DNA of 64,000 nucleotides from Salinimicrobium sediminilitoris (lineage in GTDB: Bacteria; Bacteroidota; Bacteroidia; Flavobacteriales; Flavobacteriaceae), in assembly GCF_020866905.1 (NCBI RefSeq), contig NZ_JAIVCC010000009.1, positions 124,001 through 188,000 of the forward strand, given 5' to 3'. The notes below the pieces were generated by a model. It worked only from the letters and a program-made list of their open reading frames with translations. It ran no database searches and was not told the DNA's origin. Made by a program: the position numbers and the translations under genes. This document shows, in pieces, positions 1 through 9,305 of the stretch (position 1 is the first letter of the stretch; each line of letters begins with the position of its first letter).

Positions 1-1624
1 AGGCGGGAAGATCTTTTGGGAACATCATCTTTTTAGCCTGGGAAAGTACATTTCCCAGCCCTACATCAAAAAGGACTTTTACTGCTATAGTATTAACCGA
101 TTGTGCCAAAGCTGTGGCCATGGGATAATTCATGTAAGGATCTTCTTCCTCACTTCCCGAATTGGAAGGGGTCCATCCACCTTCATAAGTTACCTCACGA
201 ATGGAATAATAAGTACAGGGGTCAATTCCCGCTTCAACTGCTGCTGTGTAGACCACAGGTTTAAATGTAGAACCAATTTGCCTTCGGCTTTGGGTAACAT
301 GATCATATTTAAAATATTCATGGTTTATTCCTCCCACCCAACTTTTCACAGCTCCGGTTGTAGGTTCCATATTGACCATACCCATGTTCAGGAACTTCAT
401 ATAATGCTGAAGGCTGTCGGCAATACTGGCCGAAATCAACTTTTTTTGTCCCCAGTCAAAGAGTTCCATATCGGTTTTGCGGTGAAGGGAGTCGAGTATT
501 TTCTCTTTGCTCCAACCGGCATCGGCCAGGCTTTTGTATTGTTTGCTCTTCTGCAGTGCTTCCTCAAGGAGTTCCTTCCGTTTCCAGGGTGCATTTTTTC
601 CGTAGGCTTTTTCAAATTGATTTTGAAGGGTAGCCATATGTTCCTGCATGGCTTCTTCAGCAAGAACCTGCATTTCATAATCTATTGTAGTATGAAGCTG
701 AAGTCCATCCCTATAGAGGTTGTATGGTTCTCCATTTTCTTTTATGAGGGTATCCAAAATATTCGCCACATCCTTCTTTAGCTGGCTGCGGAAGTAAGGT
801 GCGACTCCGCCATTATTACTAAAATACTGGTAGTTGAGGTCCAGTGGCTTGACTCTTGCCTTTACGTATTCTTCTGAAGGCAAATAGCCATACTTGTTCA
901 TTTGTGAAAGGACAACATTCCTTCTTTCCAGGCTGCGTTTGGGGAAAAGTCGGGGGTTGTAGTAATGAGAAGCTTTTAAAGAACCTACCAAAGTAGCAGC
1001 TTCTTCCAGCTCAAGTTCTTTGGTGCCGGTATTAAAAAATTTCATGGCAGCACTCTCGATTCCGTAGGTATTATCACTAAAAGGAACGGTGTTAAAGTAA
1101 AGTCCAATGATCTCCTCCTTGGTATAGATATCCTCAAGGCGTTCGGCAATTATTGCTTCCCTTACCTTGTTCACCACTATACTTAAGTGTCCATAATCAT
1201 TCCTTCCAAAAAGATTTTTTGCAAGCTGCAGAGTAATGGTACTACCACCTCCCGACGATTTATCTCCCATAAGAATGGTCTTAAAAAATACGCGGAGAAG
1301 ACTGCGGTTATCAATACCTGTGTGTTCATAGAACCTCACATCCTCGGTAGCAACAAGGGCATCAATTAGATGTTGAGGTAATTCCTCGTAGAGCACAGGT
1401 TGCCTGTCAAAAATGTAATATTTCCCTATTAATTTCCCTTCAGAAGAAAAAACCTCGGTAGCTTCATTTTGTTTAAGGTCCTTTAGTTCCTGGGTGCTGG
1501 GAACTTTTCCCCACCAACCCCAGTATATGCTCAGGAAAAAGAATCCGAATACAAGAAAAAGTCCTAATAACGAACTTAACACCCATTTTTTGACAGGCGT
1601 CAATTTCACATTTTTAAATTTCAT
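1..1624 (-). CDS. Penicillin-binding protein 1A-type transglycosylase/transpeptidase (5' part, cut by window edge)
   Basis: This is a bifunctional class A PBP that polymerises and cross-links peptidoglycan at the outer face of the inner membrane. About 541 codons are visible; the C-terminus lies left of the window. A membrane anchor spans roughly residues 13-35. The glycosyltransferase (GT51) motif EDVRFYEHTGID is at residues ~94-105, followed by GGGSTITLQLAKN. The transpeptidase SxxK motif (STFK, near residue 450) is present. The start ATG at 1624 gives a basic N-terminus (MKFKNVKLTP) just before the membrane segment. A TAnnTTTG box sits ~34 bp upstream. Family assignment is secure; the exact paralogue (PBP1A versus 1C) is inferred. 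Confidence 0.93.
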   Translation of the reverse strand, partial: MKFKNVKLTPVKKWVLSSLLGLFLVFGFFFLSIYWGWWGKVPSTQELKDLKQNEATEVFSSEGKLIGKYYIFDRQPVLYEELPQHLIDALVATEDVRFYEHTGIDNRSLLRVFFKTILMGDKSSGGGSTITLQLAKNLFGRNDYGHLSIVVNKVREAIIAERLEDIYTKEEIIGLYFNTVPFSDNTYGIESAAMKFFNTGTKELELEEAATLVGSLKASHYYNPRLFPKRSLERRNVVLSQMNKYGYLPSEEYVKARVKPLDLNYQYFSNNGGVAPYFRSQLKKDVANILDTLIKENGEPYNLYRDGLQLHTTIDYEMQVLAEEAMQEHMATLQNQFEKAYGKNAPWKRKELLEEALQKSKQYKSLADAGWSKEKILDSLHRKTDMELFDWGQKKLISASIADSLQHYMKFLNMGMVNMEPTTGAVKSWVGGINHEYFKYDHVTQSRRQIGSTFKPVVYTAAVEAGIDPCTYYSIREVTYEGGWTPSNSGSEEEDPYMNYPMATALAQSVNTIAVKVLFDVGLGNVLSQAKKMMFPKDLPA

Positions 1625-1657
1625 AGATTAAGTGTCTGTCAAATAAACGAAGACTTA

Positions 1658-1665
1658 CAAAAATA
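1658..1665 (-). promoter_or_regulatory. Candidate -7 box for the PBP gene
   Basis: On the minus strand the bases read TATTTTTG, an exact match to the Bacteroidota -7 consensus TAnnTTTG, about 34 bp upstream of the start codon. No clear TTTG -33 element is seen at the usual spacing, so this rests on the -7 box alone. Confidence 0.35.
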
Positions 1666-1779
1666 ATTCCGAATGTTTAAAAAACTTTAGGATTTGGAAT
1701 TTCCCAAAACCCTGCTAATGTTTTAAAAGGAAAGTTTAAATCATTTTTGCTGCGGGAGAAATTTTATAATTTTAAAGAA

Positions 1780-2646
1780 ATGAAGAGAATAGGCCATAAT
1801 AAAACAGTGATTCTCATTACATCGGGGCTTTTACTCTTTGCAGCAGGGTTCCTTTTTACATTTAAAGGGGAAGCTGAAAGGTATCGTTCGGGAATCTCCA
1901 CTGCAGTCAAAGTTGAAGAAACCTGGAAATTACCCTCCCTCCTGAAAGAAGTCTCGGGAATTGCTTTTTTGGAACCCGGAAAAATCGCCTGCGTACAGGA
2001 TGAAAGAGGCAGTATTTTTATCTATAACCTGAAGGAATCTACTATTGAGAAGGAAATAAAATTTGCAGGCAAGGGAGATTATGAGGGGATAGCTATTAAA
2101 GAGGATGTAGCTTATGTTCTGAAAAGCAACGGAATGATTTATAAAATTGCAGACTTTTTGAATTCTGCAAAGGTGGAAAGCTTTCAAACTTTCTTTAGTT
2201 CCAAAAATGATATGGAGGGACTGTTCTATGACAAGTCTCAGGACCGGCTTTTACTTGCTGTTAAGAGCAAAGATCCCAATTCTGATGATCAAAAAGGTAT
2301 ATATGCGGCTCAATTACCTTCTTTGCAGGTCAAAGAAAAACCTGTTTTTAAACTTACTTTTAAGGAGGAAATTTTTGATGATATTCTTGAGGAGGACATT
2401 GGAGAAACCTTCTTTCCTTCGGAAGTAGCAATAAATCCTTCAAGTGGAGAAGTATTAATACTTGAGGCACGGGAACCGAGGTTACTTATTTTAGACCCCT
2501 CGGGTGTGCCAAAAAATCTTTTCCGTCTCAACAGGAAGCTATTTCCGCAGCCTGAAGGTCTTACCTATGACACTTCCGGCAATCTTTATATTTCCAATGA
2601 GGGAAAACCAGCGACTATACATCGCGTAACTTTAACCCCCAATTAA
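1780..2646 (+). CDS. SdiA-regulated-like beta-propeller protein, membrane-anchored or secreted
   Basis: About 288 aa. A hydrophobic segment (residues ~10-25) after a basic N-terminus looks like a signal anchor. The rest resembles the SdiA-regulated family of calcium-binding/phytase-like beta-propellers: LPSLLKEVSGIAFL, the GDYEGIAI and DMEGLFYD repeats, and a closing PEGLTYDTSGNLYISNEG repeat are typical. An in-frame TTG at 1747 extends the frame, but ATG 1780 places the basic residues directly before the hydrophobic segment and is preferred. The VTT protein starts 4 bp after the stop, so the two are probably co-transcribed. The biological role is unknown. Confidence 0.8.
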   Translation: MKRIGHNKTVILITSGLLLFAAGFLFTFKGEAERYRSGISTAVKVEETWKLPSLLKEVSGIAFLEPGKIACVQDERGSIFIYNLKESTIEKEIKFAGKGDYEGIAIKEDVAYVLKSNGMIYKIADFLNSAKVESFQTFFSSKNDMEGLFYDKSQDRLLLAVKSKDPNSDDQKGIYAAQLPSLQVKEKPVFKLTFKEEIFDDILEEDIGETFFPSEVAINPSSGEVLILEAREPRLLILDPSGVPKNLFRLNRKLFPQPEGLTYDTSGNLYISNEGKPATIHRVTLTPN

Positions 2647-2650
2647 TTTT

Positions 2651-3361
2651 ATGGCTGATACTATCGAAACCCCTTCAGTAAGACAAAGTAAAGCACCATT
2701 ATACATTTCCCTGGTTATCATAGTTGCTCTGGTGTTGAGCTATTTTTTCATTCCCCAGGTTCAGGAATTTCTTAGTACGGGCTGGAGCGTTCTCACCAGT
2801 GGTGATGAACAGCGCACCCGCGAATGGGTTTCCCAATTCGGTTGGTTTGGACCTATAGTAATAGTGATCACCATGATCCTGCAAATGTTCCTTATTGTTA
2901 TTCCTACTCCTCTCCTTATGGTGGTGACCATTCTTGCGTATGGGCCTTGGATAGGAGCCGCGATTCTTTTTGTTGCCGTTTTCCTCGCTTCCAGTATAGG
3001 ATATTTTATAGGCCGCTATTTTGGACCGGTGATCGTTGAAAAGCTTATAGGCCATAAAACTGAAAAAAAGATCTCCGATTTTATCGATGACTATGGCTTC
3101 TGGACCGTAATTGTAGTGCGGCTGAGTCCTTTTCTCTCTAATGATGCTATTAGTTTTGTGGGAGGAGTTTTAAAGATGGGCTATTGGAAATTTATTGGTG
3201 CGACCATGATTGGTATTTCTCCCCTTATCATATTTGTCGCCTATCTTGGAGGAGATTATGAACGCCTTAAAACAGGACTTATCTGGACTTCTATAATAAG
3301 TTTGATATTATTCATAGCTTTTGTGTGGTGGGATAAAAAGGTGAGAAAGAATAGAGCTTAG
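2651..3361 (+). CDS. TVP38/TMEM64 (VTT/DedA-like) family membrane protein
   Basis: 236 aa with five or six hydrophobic segments. The core has the SNARE-associated/VTT features: the loop FLIVIPTPLLMVVTILAYGP, then GYFIGRYFG and VVRLSPFLSNDAISFVGGVLKMGYWKF, which matches the family pattern of an F/R-x-P...N..G...M...F re-entrant loop. Members are inner-membrane proteins linked to lipid or envelope homeostasis; the substrate here is not deducible. It lies 4 bp after the beta-propeller gene, suggesting an operon. Family confidence is high, function is open. Confidence 0.88.
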   Translation: MADTIETPSVRQSKAPLYISLVIIVALVLSYFFIPQVQEFLSTGWSVLTSGDEQRTREWVSQFGWFGPIVIVITMILQMFLIVIPTPLLMVVTILAYGPWIGAAILFVAVFLASSIGYFIGRYFGPVIVEKLIGHKTEKKISDFIDDYGFWTVIVVRLSPFLSNDAISFVGGVLKMGYWKFIGATMIGISPLIIFVAYLGGDYERLKTGLIWTSIISLILFIAFVWWDKKVRKNRA

Positions 3362-3651
3362 GAGTATCATTTTATCTGTTTAAAGCATCTGAAAACCATT
3401 TTTTTACATGGCTTTATTAAAGTTAAAACCCGCTATTTTAGTTAATTATTTGAATCTTGTTCAAAGAAAAGCGTGGGGTTATTCTTATTAAACTGTGATT
3501 TAACTTATTAATTGTCATAAATTTACACCAGAGGTTAACCGATAATTCTTTCTTCCCCGCACTTGATCTTTTTATGATCCATCCTTATCACCTCTTTTCC
3601 TCTATGTGAATTGTTAGTTTACTGAATTAATAATCTCAAAAACAATTAACT
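3362..3651. other. Intergenic region, AT-rich, no gene seen
   Basis: About 290 bp between the VTT gene and the lipoprotein gene. No ORF of credible composition, no tRNA and no exact TAnnTTTG box was seen. It presumably holds the promoter for the downstream lipoprotein gene. Confidence 0.5.
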
Positions 3652-4074
3652 ATGAAAAATTTTCATTTCAATTTAGGAAGACTCATTTTTCTGGTTTTGG
3701 GTATTACCCTGGGAAGCTGCAATGTCTATCACTCAGCTCCGGGTACTGTTAATGAGGCCGTAGAATCAGAGAATCGTGTGAGATTAGTTACAAAAGACAA
3801 TAAGGCTTTTGAGTTAAAAAATTTGCGAAAGGAGGGAGAAGAACTGGTAGGGACTACCGGAAAAAATTCTGAAACCGCTAAAATGTTGAATGGCCGGGAA
3901 AAAAACCGGGTAGGTAAAAATGTAGAAATAGTGTTTCAACGTGATGAAATTATGGCTGTTTACCTAAAGAACAAAAAAATGTCCAGATGGGTAAATTATG
4001 GTGTACCTGTTATTGGTACCGCCGGAATTATCGGAGTAACATCCTCAAATTTTAAACCCGATGTTGGTTTTTAA
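3652..4074 (+). CDS. Small predicted lipoprotein of unknown function
   Basis: 140 aa. The N-terminus is a lipoprotein signal peptide: basic residues, LIFLVLGITL, then a lipobox-like LGSC with the Cys at residue 23. The mature part is highly charged (KDNKAFELKNLRKEGEEL) and ends with a short hydrophobic stretch (YGVPVIGTAGIIGVTSS, ~115-132), possibly a second membrane contact. It resembles short Bacteroidota lipoproteins found only as hypotheticals. A strong inverted repeat follows the stop. No function can be assigned. Confidence 0.75.
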   Translation: MKNFHFNLGRLIFLVLGITLGSCNVYHSAPGTVNEAVESENRVRLVTKDNKAFELKNLRKEGEELVGTTGKNSETAKMLNGREKNRVGKNVEIVFQRDEIMAVYLKNKKMSRWVNYGVPVIGTAGIIGVTSSNFKPDVGF

Positions 4075-4085
4075 TTAAAAGAAAA

Positions 4086-4141
4086 ACTGTTTGAAGATCC
4101 TGCTGATATGATGGGCAAGTTTGCAGAGATCTTCAAACAGT
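4086..4141. terminator. Bidirectional terminator-like inverted repeat
   Basis: Perfect 14-bp arms ACTGTTTGAAGATC (4086-4099) and GATCTTCAAACAGT (4128-4141), with a secondary CTGC/GCAG pairing inside the 28-nt loop. It sits between two convergent genes (lipoprotein and dipeptidase). The minus-strand side runs into a T-rich stretch, so it could end both transcripts. Confidence 0.7.
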
Positions 4142-4168
4142 CTATTTTAATAGAATTATATGTACTTT

Positions 4169-5443
4169 TTAAAGTCTCTGCGCCACAGCCTGAACTTCAT
4201 CCAATACTCTCAGGAGATTTTCACCCCAAAGCTTTGCGATCTCTTCCCGGGTGTATCCTCTTTTTAGTAATTCCAGGGTAACGTTCAAAGACTGGGAAGC
4301 ATCGCTCCATCCTTCAATGCCGCCGCCGCCGTCAAAATCTGAACTTATCCCAACATGGTCAATGCCTATTTTTTCTACCAGGTAATCCACATGATCTATA
4401 AAATCTGTAACATCTACCGGCGGAACTTTCTCTTTTACCTTCTGAATCTTAGGCTGCGCCAGTTTTCTCACCCTTCGGAAGTCATTGTAATAAGCTTCGC
4501 GTTTTTTCTCATCCAACTTTCTTACTTCGGCCCAGGGTAGGAGCTTAAAGCCTACTTTTTCTCCTACTTCTGTATACACTTTATTTACAGCTGCATCGTA
4601 TGCATTGTGCTTTTCGGTATTGAGATAGGAATCAAAAGCCACCGTTTGAATTACTCCCCCGTTCTCCTTTAGCCATTGCAGTTGCTCATCATCCAGGTTA
4701 CGACTGTGATCACATAAGCCTCTGGCCGATGAATGGGAGGCGATCAAAGGAGCTTGTGATAGCTCGATCATTTGTCGCATAGCTTCCTTGGAAGGGTGGG
4801 AGATATCTATCATCATTCCAAGGCGGTTCATTTCTTTTACTACTTCTTTTCCTAATTCACTTAATCCTCCATGCAACCACTCATCCCCGGCTTCCCCGGT
4901 GTTCGAATCACAAAGTTGACTATGGCCATTGTGAGATAAAGACATGTAGCGGGCCCCAAGATCATAGAACTTTTCAACGTTATTAATATCTGTTCCAATA
5001 GGATAACCATTTTCCACTCCAATCATAGCTACCTTTTTTCCCTGGGAAACCAAATCCCGTACTTCTTCACTTGTAGTAGCCAAACCTATTTGATTTGGTG
5101 CAATTTCCTTCACCAGGCGGTGAATAGCTTCAAATTTGGACATAGCAATATCATGAGCATTTTTATAACCTGCTGCATTCAATTCTTCCTGTCCTGTATA
5201 AACAATAAGCCAGGTGACATCTATGCCTCCTTTTTCCATTTTTGGCAGGTTTACCTGGGTCTCTAGGTCCTTAGTATAGTTTTTCTGAGCGGTAAAATTC
5301 TTAACATTAATGTCATTATGGGTATCGATAGTGATCACTTCGTTGTGGATCTCCTGTGCTTTTTTCATTAGAGCTTCATCGGTAGTTTGCGCATTTGCAG
5401 CAAAAGCTGTAAAAAATATAAGCAGGTATTTTTTAGAAAACAT
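4169..5443 (-). CDS. Membrane dipeptidase, peptidase family M19 (renal dipeptidase-like), secreted
   Basis: 424 aa with a signal peptide (MFSKKYLLIFFTAFAANA). Zinc ligands of the M19 amidohydrolase fold are visible: the HxD of IDTHNDIN near residue 40, the Glu of GVENGYPIG, and the two His of MIDISHPS and LIASHSSARGLCDHSRN. GISSDFDGGGG near the end is also characteristic. The enzyme hydrolyses dipeptides, probably in the periplasm, for peptide scavenging. It is monocistronic and convergent with the lipoprotein gene across a shared inverted repeat. Confidence 0.93.
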   Translation of the reverse strand: MFSKKYLLIFFTAFAANAQTTDEALMKKAQEIHNEVITIDTHNDINVKNFTAQKNYTKDLETQVNLPKMEKGGIDVTWLIVYTGQEELNAAGYKNAHDIAMSKFEAIHRLVKEIAPNQIGLATTSEEVRDLVSQGKKVAMIGVENGYPIGTDINNVEKFYDLGARYMSLSHNGHSQLCDSNTGEAGDEWLHGGLSELGKEVVKEMNRLGMMIDISHPSKEAMRQMIELSQAPLIASHSSARGLCDHSRNLDDEQLQWLKENGGVIQTVAFDSYLNTEKHNAYDAAVNKVYTEVGEKVGFKLLPWAEVRKLDEKKREAYYNDFRRVRKLAQPKIQKVKEKVPPVDVTDFIDHVDYLVEKIGIDHVGISSDFDGGGGIEGWSDASQSLNVTLELLKRGYTREEIAKLWGENLLRVLDEVQAVAQRL

Positions 5444-5628
5444 AAAGTGTGATTTGGTTTAAGATGCTCAAAATAGCAATTTATTTTCTTATTTGAATTT
5501 TTAAAACTGGCTTAAAAAATAGAAGAGATTATTTTTTTGTTCATATCTCCCGGTTTGTCAGGGGTAAGGAGAAATAAGAGCAGGTTTTTTTAATAAAGAT
5601 TCGGTTATTTATTTTCTTCTTTATACCT

Positions 5629-5644
5629 TGTTAAAAATTTAACA
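5629..5644. repeat. Short inverted repeat upstream of the 132-aa gene
   Basis: TGTTAAA-AA-TTTAACA, 7-bp perfect arms, about 40 bp upstream of the start at 5685. It could be an operator or just AT-rich coincidence; nothing else in this 240-bp gap is recognisable. Confidence 0.3.
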
Positions 5645-5684
5645 GGAATTGCTTAGTCAGGAGTAACATTTAAACAGGCAGATC

Positions 5685-6083
5685 ATGAAAATTAGATATT
5701 GCAATAGCGTAATAAGAAACAATTACGGATACGGCCTAACCATGATAGGTTTGGGGATTTTTGCTGTTTATATTAATAGTAGTTCAGTTTTTAGTTATCT
5801 CTGGATCTTTTTAGGGATTCTTCAGGCAGGAACATCTTATTATCGGCAACGAAATCAATATCTTACCATTAAAGAAGACAAACTCATTAGACATACCATA
5901 ATACCTAAGAGTATTGCACTTTCAGATATTCGTCGTGTGAAAAAATTTATGGATAGCTATAAGATTGAAACTCACAATCAATCCCTGCGTATTGAAAAGA
6001 ATTTCATTGAGAAAGAATCCTTACATAAGCTAAACCTTTTCCTGGAGGATTTTAAGCCAAAGGTCTCCGCTACGCTAAGGTAA
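5685..6083 (+). CDS. Small membrane protein with PH-like C-terminal part, unknown function
   Basis: 132 aa. Two hydrophobic segments (about residues 15-31 and 34-49) are followed by a soluble part whose pattern (YLTIKEDKLIRHTIIPKSIALSDIRRVKKF) resembles bacterial PH-like domains that follow a two-helix membrane hairpin. Only short regions support this, so it is a structural guess. The gene is alone between a dipeptidase and a GNAT gene. Confidence 0.65.
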   Translation: MKIRYCNSVIRNNYGYGLTMIGLGIFAVYINSSSVFSYLWIFLGILQAGTSYYRQRNQYLTIKEDKLIRHTIIPKSIALSDIRRVKKFMDSYKIETHNQSLRIEKNFIEKESLHKLNLFLEDFKPKVSATLR

Positions 6084-6252
6084 TTGTAGGCAGCTGTCTC
6101 CTGTAGAAACTCTTTTTCCGGCTCTTTTTTCTGAATAAGGGTATTTCTGAAGGTTAATCTTCAAGACTGAAAATTTGCAGCTTCAAGGTGCGTTAACCGT
6201 TTAATGCAGCAACTGTGTAATTCTTTCCTACTGAATTATTTTAAAATTACAA

Positions 6253-6783
6253 ATGGACCTTTCCAGGATTTTTGAGACCGAACGGCTTATTCTGCGTCCA
6301 ACGACCACAGAAGATGCTGCGTTTATTTATGAACTTCTCAATACTCCAAAATGGCTGCAATTTATTGGAGATCGAAATATTACTTCTGTTGAAGAAGCAG
6401 AACAGTATATAATTGATAAAATGCTACCTCAACTGGAGCGTCTTGGGTTCTCCAACAACTGCGTGATTCGCAAAGAAGATGGCGCCAAAATTGGCACCTG
6501 CGGACTTTATGACAGGGAAGGAGTTGAAGGACTGGATATAGGATTTGCCTTTTTACCTCAATATGAAAACAAAGGTTACGGTTTTGAAGCCGCGAGTAGG
6601 ATCATGAAATTCGCGCTTGAAGAGCTTGAGGTGAGGACAGTTGCGGGAATTACTTCAAGAGAAAACCTGGCTTCCCAGAAGCTCCTTAAAAAATTAGGAA
6701 TGAAATTTAGTGGAGAAATCAATTATCAGGATGATCAGGAAAAGAGCTTTTTATTCCGTTTATCCGTACCGGGAGATCAATAA
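6253..6783 (+). CDS. GNAT-family N-acetyltransferase (RimJ/RimL-like)
   Basis: 176 aa. The N-terminal FETERLILRPTTTEDAAFIYELL is the standard opening of the RimJ/RimL subgroup. The acetyl-CoA-binding motif is DIGFAFLPQYENKGYGFEAASRIMKFA (~95-122), followed by TSRENLASQKLLKKLGM. It transfers an acetyl group from acetyl-CoA to an amine; the substrate (protein N-terminus, antibiotic or metabolite) cannot be read from sequence. A degenerate copy of the window's dispersed palindrome lies between it and the S9 peptidase gene. Confidence 0.9.
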   Translation: MDLSRIFETERLILRPTTTEDAAFIYELLNTPKWLQFIGDRNITSVEEAEQYIIDKMLPQLERLGFSNNCVIRKEDGAKIGTCGLYDREGVEGLDIGFAFLPQYENKGYGFEAASRIMKFALEELEVRTVAGITSRENLASQKLLKKLGMKFSGEINYQDDQEKSFLFRLSVPGDQ

Positions 6784-6833
6784 TATTTTTTTCCTTTTTG
6801 ATCATTTGGTTTTCTTTATTTTTACAAGGACAT

Positions 6834-6852
6834 CCAGAAACGCCATTTTTGG
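6834..6852. repeat. Degenerate copy of the CAAAAATGNCATTTTTG palindrome
   Basis: CCAGAAACGCCATTTTTGG: the right half matches the consensus exactly, the left half has two changes. It is intergenic, ~50 bp after the GNAT stop. Confidence 0.4.
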
Positions 6853-6888
6853 ATGAAGATATTTATTAAAAGCTTTAACCATTTCCCC

Positions 6889-8775
6889 ATGAAAAAGATA
6901 TTTTTTCTTTCATTTTTATTCTCATGTTATTTTTCGGCTACTGCACAAGTGATGACCCCGGAGAAACTGTGGGCTTTGGAGCGCGTTTCTGCCGTTGGAC
7001 TAACCAATGATGCTGAAAAGGTGATTTTCAGGACACGCTCATATAGTATTGACGACAATTCCGGTAGTTCAAAGACATTTGTGATTCCGGTAAAAGGAGG
7101 AGAACCAGAGTTGGTCAGGAACATTGACAGCATTTATTCAGATGGAAAAGTTTCTCCTTCCGGAAAGTGGCAAATCCTTCCGAAGGAAGTGGAGGTGGAA
7201 CCGGTGAAGGGTGAAGATTTTTATCCAGAGCTGGAGAAATCTGAAGTTTATATTTATGATGATCTTAATTACAGGCACTGGGACAAATGGGAAGATGGAC
7301 ATTACAGTCACCTGTTCCTAAAAGATCTTTCTACCGGCGAAGAGATCGACATCATGGAAGGTGAGCCGCATGATACACCGCTTCAGCCTTTTGGTGGCCC
7401 CGAAGATTATATCTGGAACAATGATGGCACAAAGGTGTATTATGTCTCAAAAAAGGTAAAAGGAAAGGAATATGCTGTGAGTACAAATACAGATATTTAT
7501 GCCTATGATCTTGCAACAGGAACTACTTCAAATCTTACTGAAGAAAACCAGGGTTACGACACCCAGCCGGCTTTTTCTAAAGATGGTGTACTGGCATGGC
7601 TGCAAATGGATGAACCAGGCTATGAGGCAGATAAGAATGATATCATCATTTTACGGGATGAAAAGCAAATTAATCTAACCAAAAATTGGGATGGTACGGT
7701 TAGCAGTTTTACATGGGGTAATGATGGCAAAACAATATATTTTTTAGCTCCGGTAATGGGCACAAAGCAGCTTTTTGTGCTGGATACTTCTAAAAAAGGT
7801 GCTTCTTCAATCAAACAACTTACAGAAGGACAATTTGATATTACAGGTCTGGTAGGGCAGGCGGGGAACACCATGGTAGTTTCCAGAACCGATATGAACC
7901 ATGCTGCCGAACTATACACGGTTAATCTAAAAAATGGGAATCTTACCCAGTTAACTCACATCAATGATGATTTTTACAACAATATTGAGTTAAGCATGGT
8001 AGAAAAAAGAATGATCCCGACTACTGATGGGAAAGAAATGCTCACCTGGGTGATCTATCCTCCCAACTTTGATCCCAATAAAAAATATCCTACTCTTCTT
8101 TACTTGCAGGGAGGACCACAATCTCCTCTTTCTCAATTTTATTCCTTTAGATGGAATTTTCAATTAATGGCTGCAAATGGTTATATAGTTGTAGCGCCCA
8201 ACAGGAGAGGAATGCCTGGGTATGGCGTAGAATGGAATGAACAGATAAGCGGCGATTGGGGTGGACAGAATATTCAGGATTATTTGTCGGCTATCGATGC
8301 GGTTAGTGAGGAGCCTTTTGTAGATAAAGAACGGATTGGTGCTGTTGGGGCCAGCTATGGAGGCTACTCCGTATTTTACCTTGCAGGTATGCACAATAAT
8401 AGATTTAAATCATTCATTGCACATGATGGTATCTTCAATATCCGTAGTATGTACGGTACCACCGAAGAACTCTTTTTTGTGAATAAAGATCTGGGTGGGC
8501 CTTATTGGGAGACACCTACACCAAGAGCTTACACCGATTTTAATCCCATCAATTTTGTGGATAAATGGAATACTCCAATTATGATCGTACAGGGAGGAAT
8601 TGATTTTCGGGTGCCGGTAGGACAGGGGCTTGAGGCATTTCAGGCGGCACAATTGCGGGGCATCAAAAGTAAGCTGCTTTATTTTCCCATGGAAAACCAC
8701 TGGATCTTAAGTCCCCAAAATGCAATTGTTTGGCAGAAGGAATTCTTCAAATGGCTGGAAGAAACACTTAAATAG
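6889..8775 (+). CDS. S9 family serine peptidase (prolyl oligopeptidase / acylaminoacyl-peptidase-like), secreted
   Basis: About 628 aa from the preferred ATG at 6889, which starts a clean signal peptide (MKKIFFLSFLFSCYFSATAQ); an upstream in-frame ATG at 6853 would add 12 residues. The N-terminal two thirds form a WD/TolB-like beta-propeller, and the C-terminal part is an alpha/beta hydrolase. The catalytic triad is visible: Ser in GASYGGYS (~487), Asp in GIDFRVP (~570) and His in ENHWIL (~603). The enzyme cleaves short peptides in the periplasm. It appears monocistronic. Confidence 0.93.
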   Translation: MKKIFFLSFLFSCYFSATAQVMTPEKLWALERVSAVGLTNDAEKVIFRTRSYSIDDNSGSSKTFVIPVKGGEPELVRNIDSIYSDGKVSPSGKWQILPKEVEVEPVKGEDFYPELEKSEVYIYDDLNYRHWDKWEDGHYSHLFLKDLSTGEEIDIMEGEPHDTPLQPFGGPEDYIWNNDGTKVYYVSKKVKGKEYAVSTNTDIYAYDLATGTTSNLTEENQGYDTQPAFSKDGVLAWLQMDEPGYEADKNDIIILRDEKQINLTKNWDGTVSSFTWGNDGKTIYFLAPVMGTKQLFVLDTSKKGASSIKQLTEGQFDITGLVGQAGNTMVVSRTDMNHAAELYTVNLKNGNLTQLTHINDDFYNNIELSMVEKRMIPTTDGKEMLTWVIYPPNFDPNKKYPTLLYLQGGPQSPLSQFYSFRWNFQLMAANGYIVVAPNRRGMPGYGVEWNEQISGDWGGQNIQDYLSAIDAVSEEPFVDKERIGAVGASYGGYSVFYLAGMHNNRFKSFIAHDGIFNIRSMYGTTEELFFVNKDLGGPYWETPTPRAYTDFNPINFVDKWNTPIMIVQGGIDFRVPVGQGLEAFQAAQLRGIKSKLLYFPMENHWILSPQNAIVWQKEFFKWLEETLK

Positions 8776-8899
8776 TTTATTTTTAATAGACTACCGGAAA
8801 TGATCTAATTTTAAATAAAAATTTTTTAAAGAATTTATTCTTGAACCTTTACCAGTAGGATAAAATATAATTTTTTCGACCTTTGATATTAAATTATTC

Positions 8900-9235
8900 A
8901 TGATGAAAGTAAGGACCTGTCCAAATTGCGGTTATAAGTATTCTTTTTGGCTGCACCTGCGAAAACATTTTTTCCAGAACGTTTTTTCCGCCTGGGACTG
9001 TAAGAACTGTGGCGCAAAATTGACTGTTGATGCAAAAAGGAGAATACTTCTTTTAGTGATTGGTGTTCTGCCGGTAGCTGCACTTCCTATTCTGGCAGAT
9101 TTTTTTATGGGCTATTATCTTGGAAGCCCTACCAGTTGGACTGTTGCTATTGTTCTTGTCATTATTTGGGGGACCTTTATTTTTAGCCTGGATCACTTTT
9201 ACCTGGCGGAAGGTAAAAAGGTCAAAGATGTTTAG
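8900..9235 (+). CDS. Small zinc-ribbon membrane protein (CxxC...CxxC)
   Basis: 111 aa. Two CxxC knuckles, CPNC (near residue 7) and CKNC, are separated by 23 residues and are followed by two hydrophobic helices (~residues 50-68 and 76-96). The layout resembles the short CXXC-20-CXXC proteins common in Firmicutes and Bacteroidota. It probably binds zinc and sits in the inner membrane; no function is known. The CopD-like membrane protein gene starts 70 bp downstream on the same strand. Confidence 0.75.
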   Translation: MMKVRTCPNCGYKYSFWLHLRKHFFQNVFSAWDCKNCGAKLTVDAKRRILLLVIGVLPVAALPILADFFMGYYLGSPTSWTVAIVLVIIWGTFIFSLDHFYLAEGKKVKDV

Positions 9236-9305
9236 TTCCTTAAGGAGAAAAAGAGCAGACAATTTTAAATTTCGTTTGGCAACAGGCAACTATATAATAC
9301 CATAA

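Noticed and set aside
101-781. 226-codon open frame on the plus strand
   Set aside because: It is antisense to the penicillin-binding protein, whose frame shows family motifs; its own translation has no recognisable domain.
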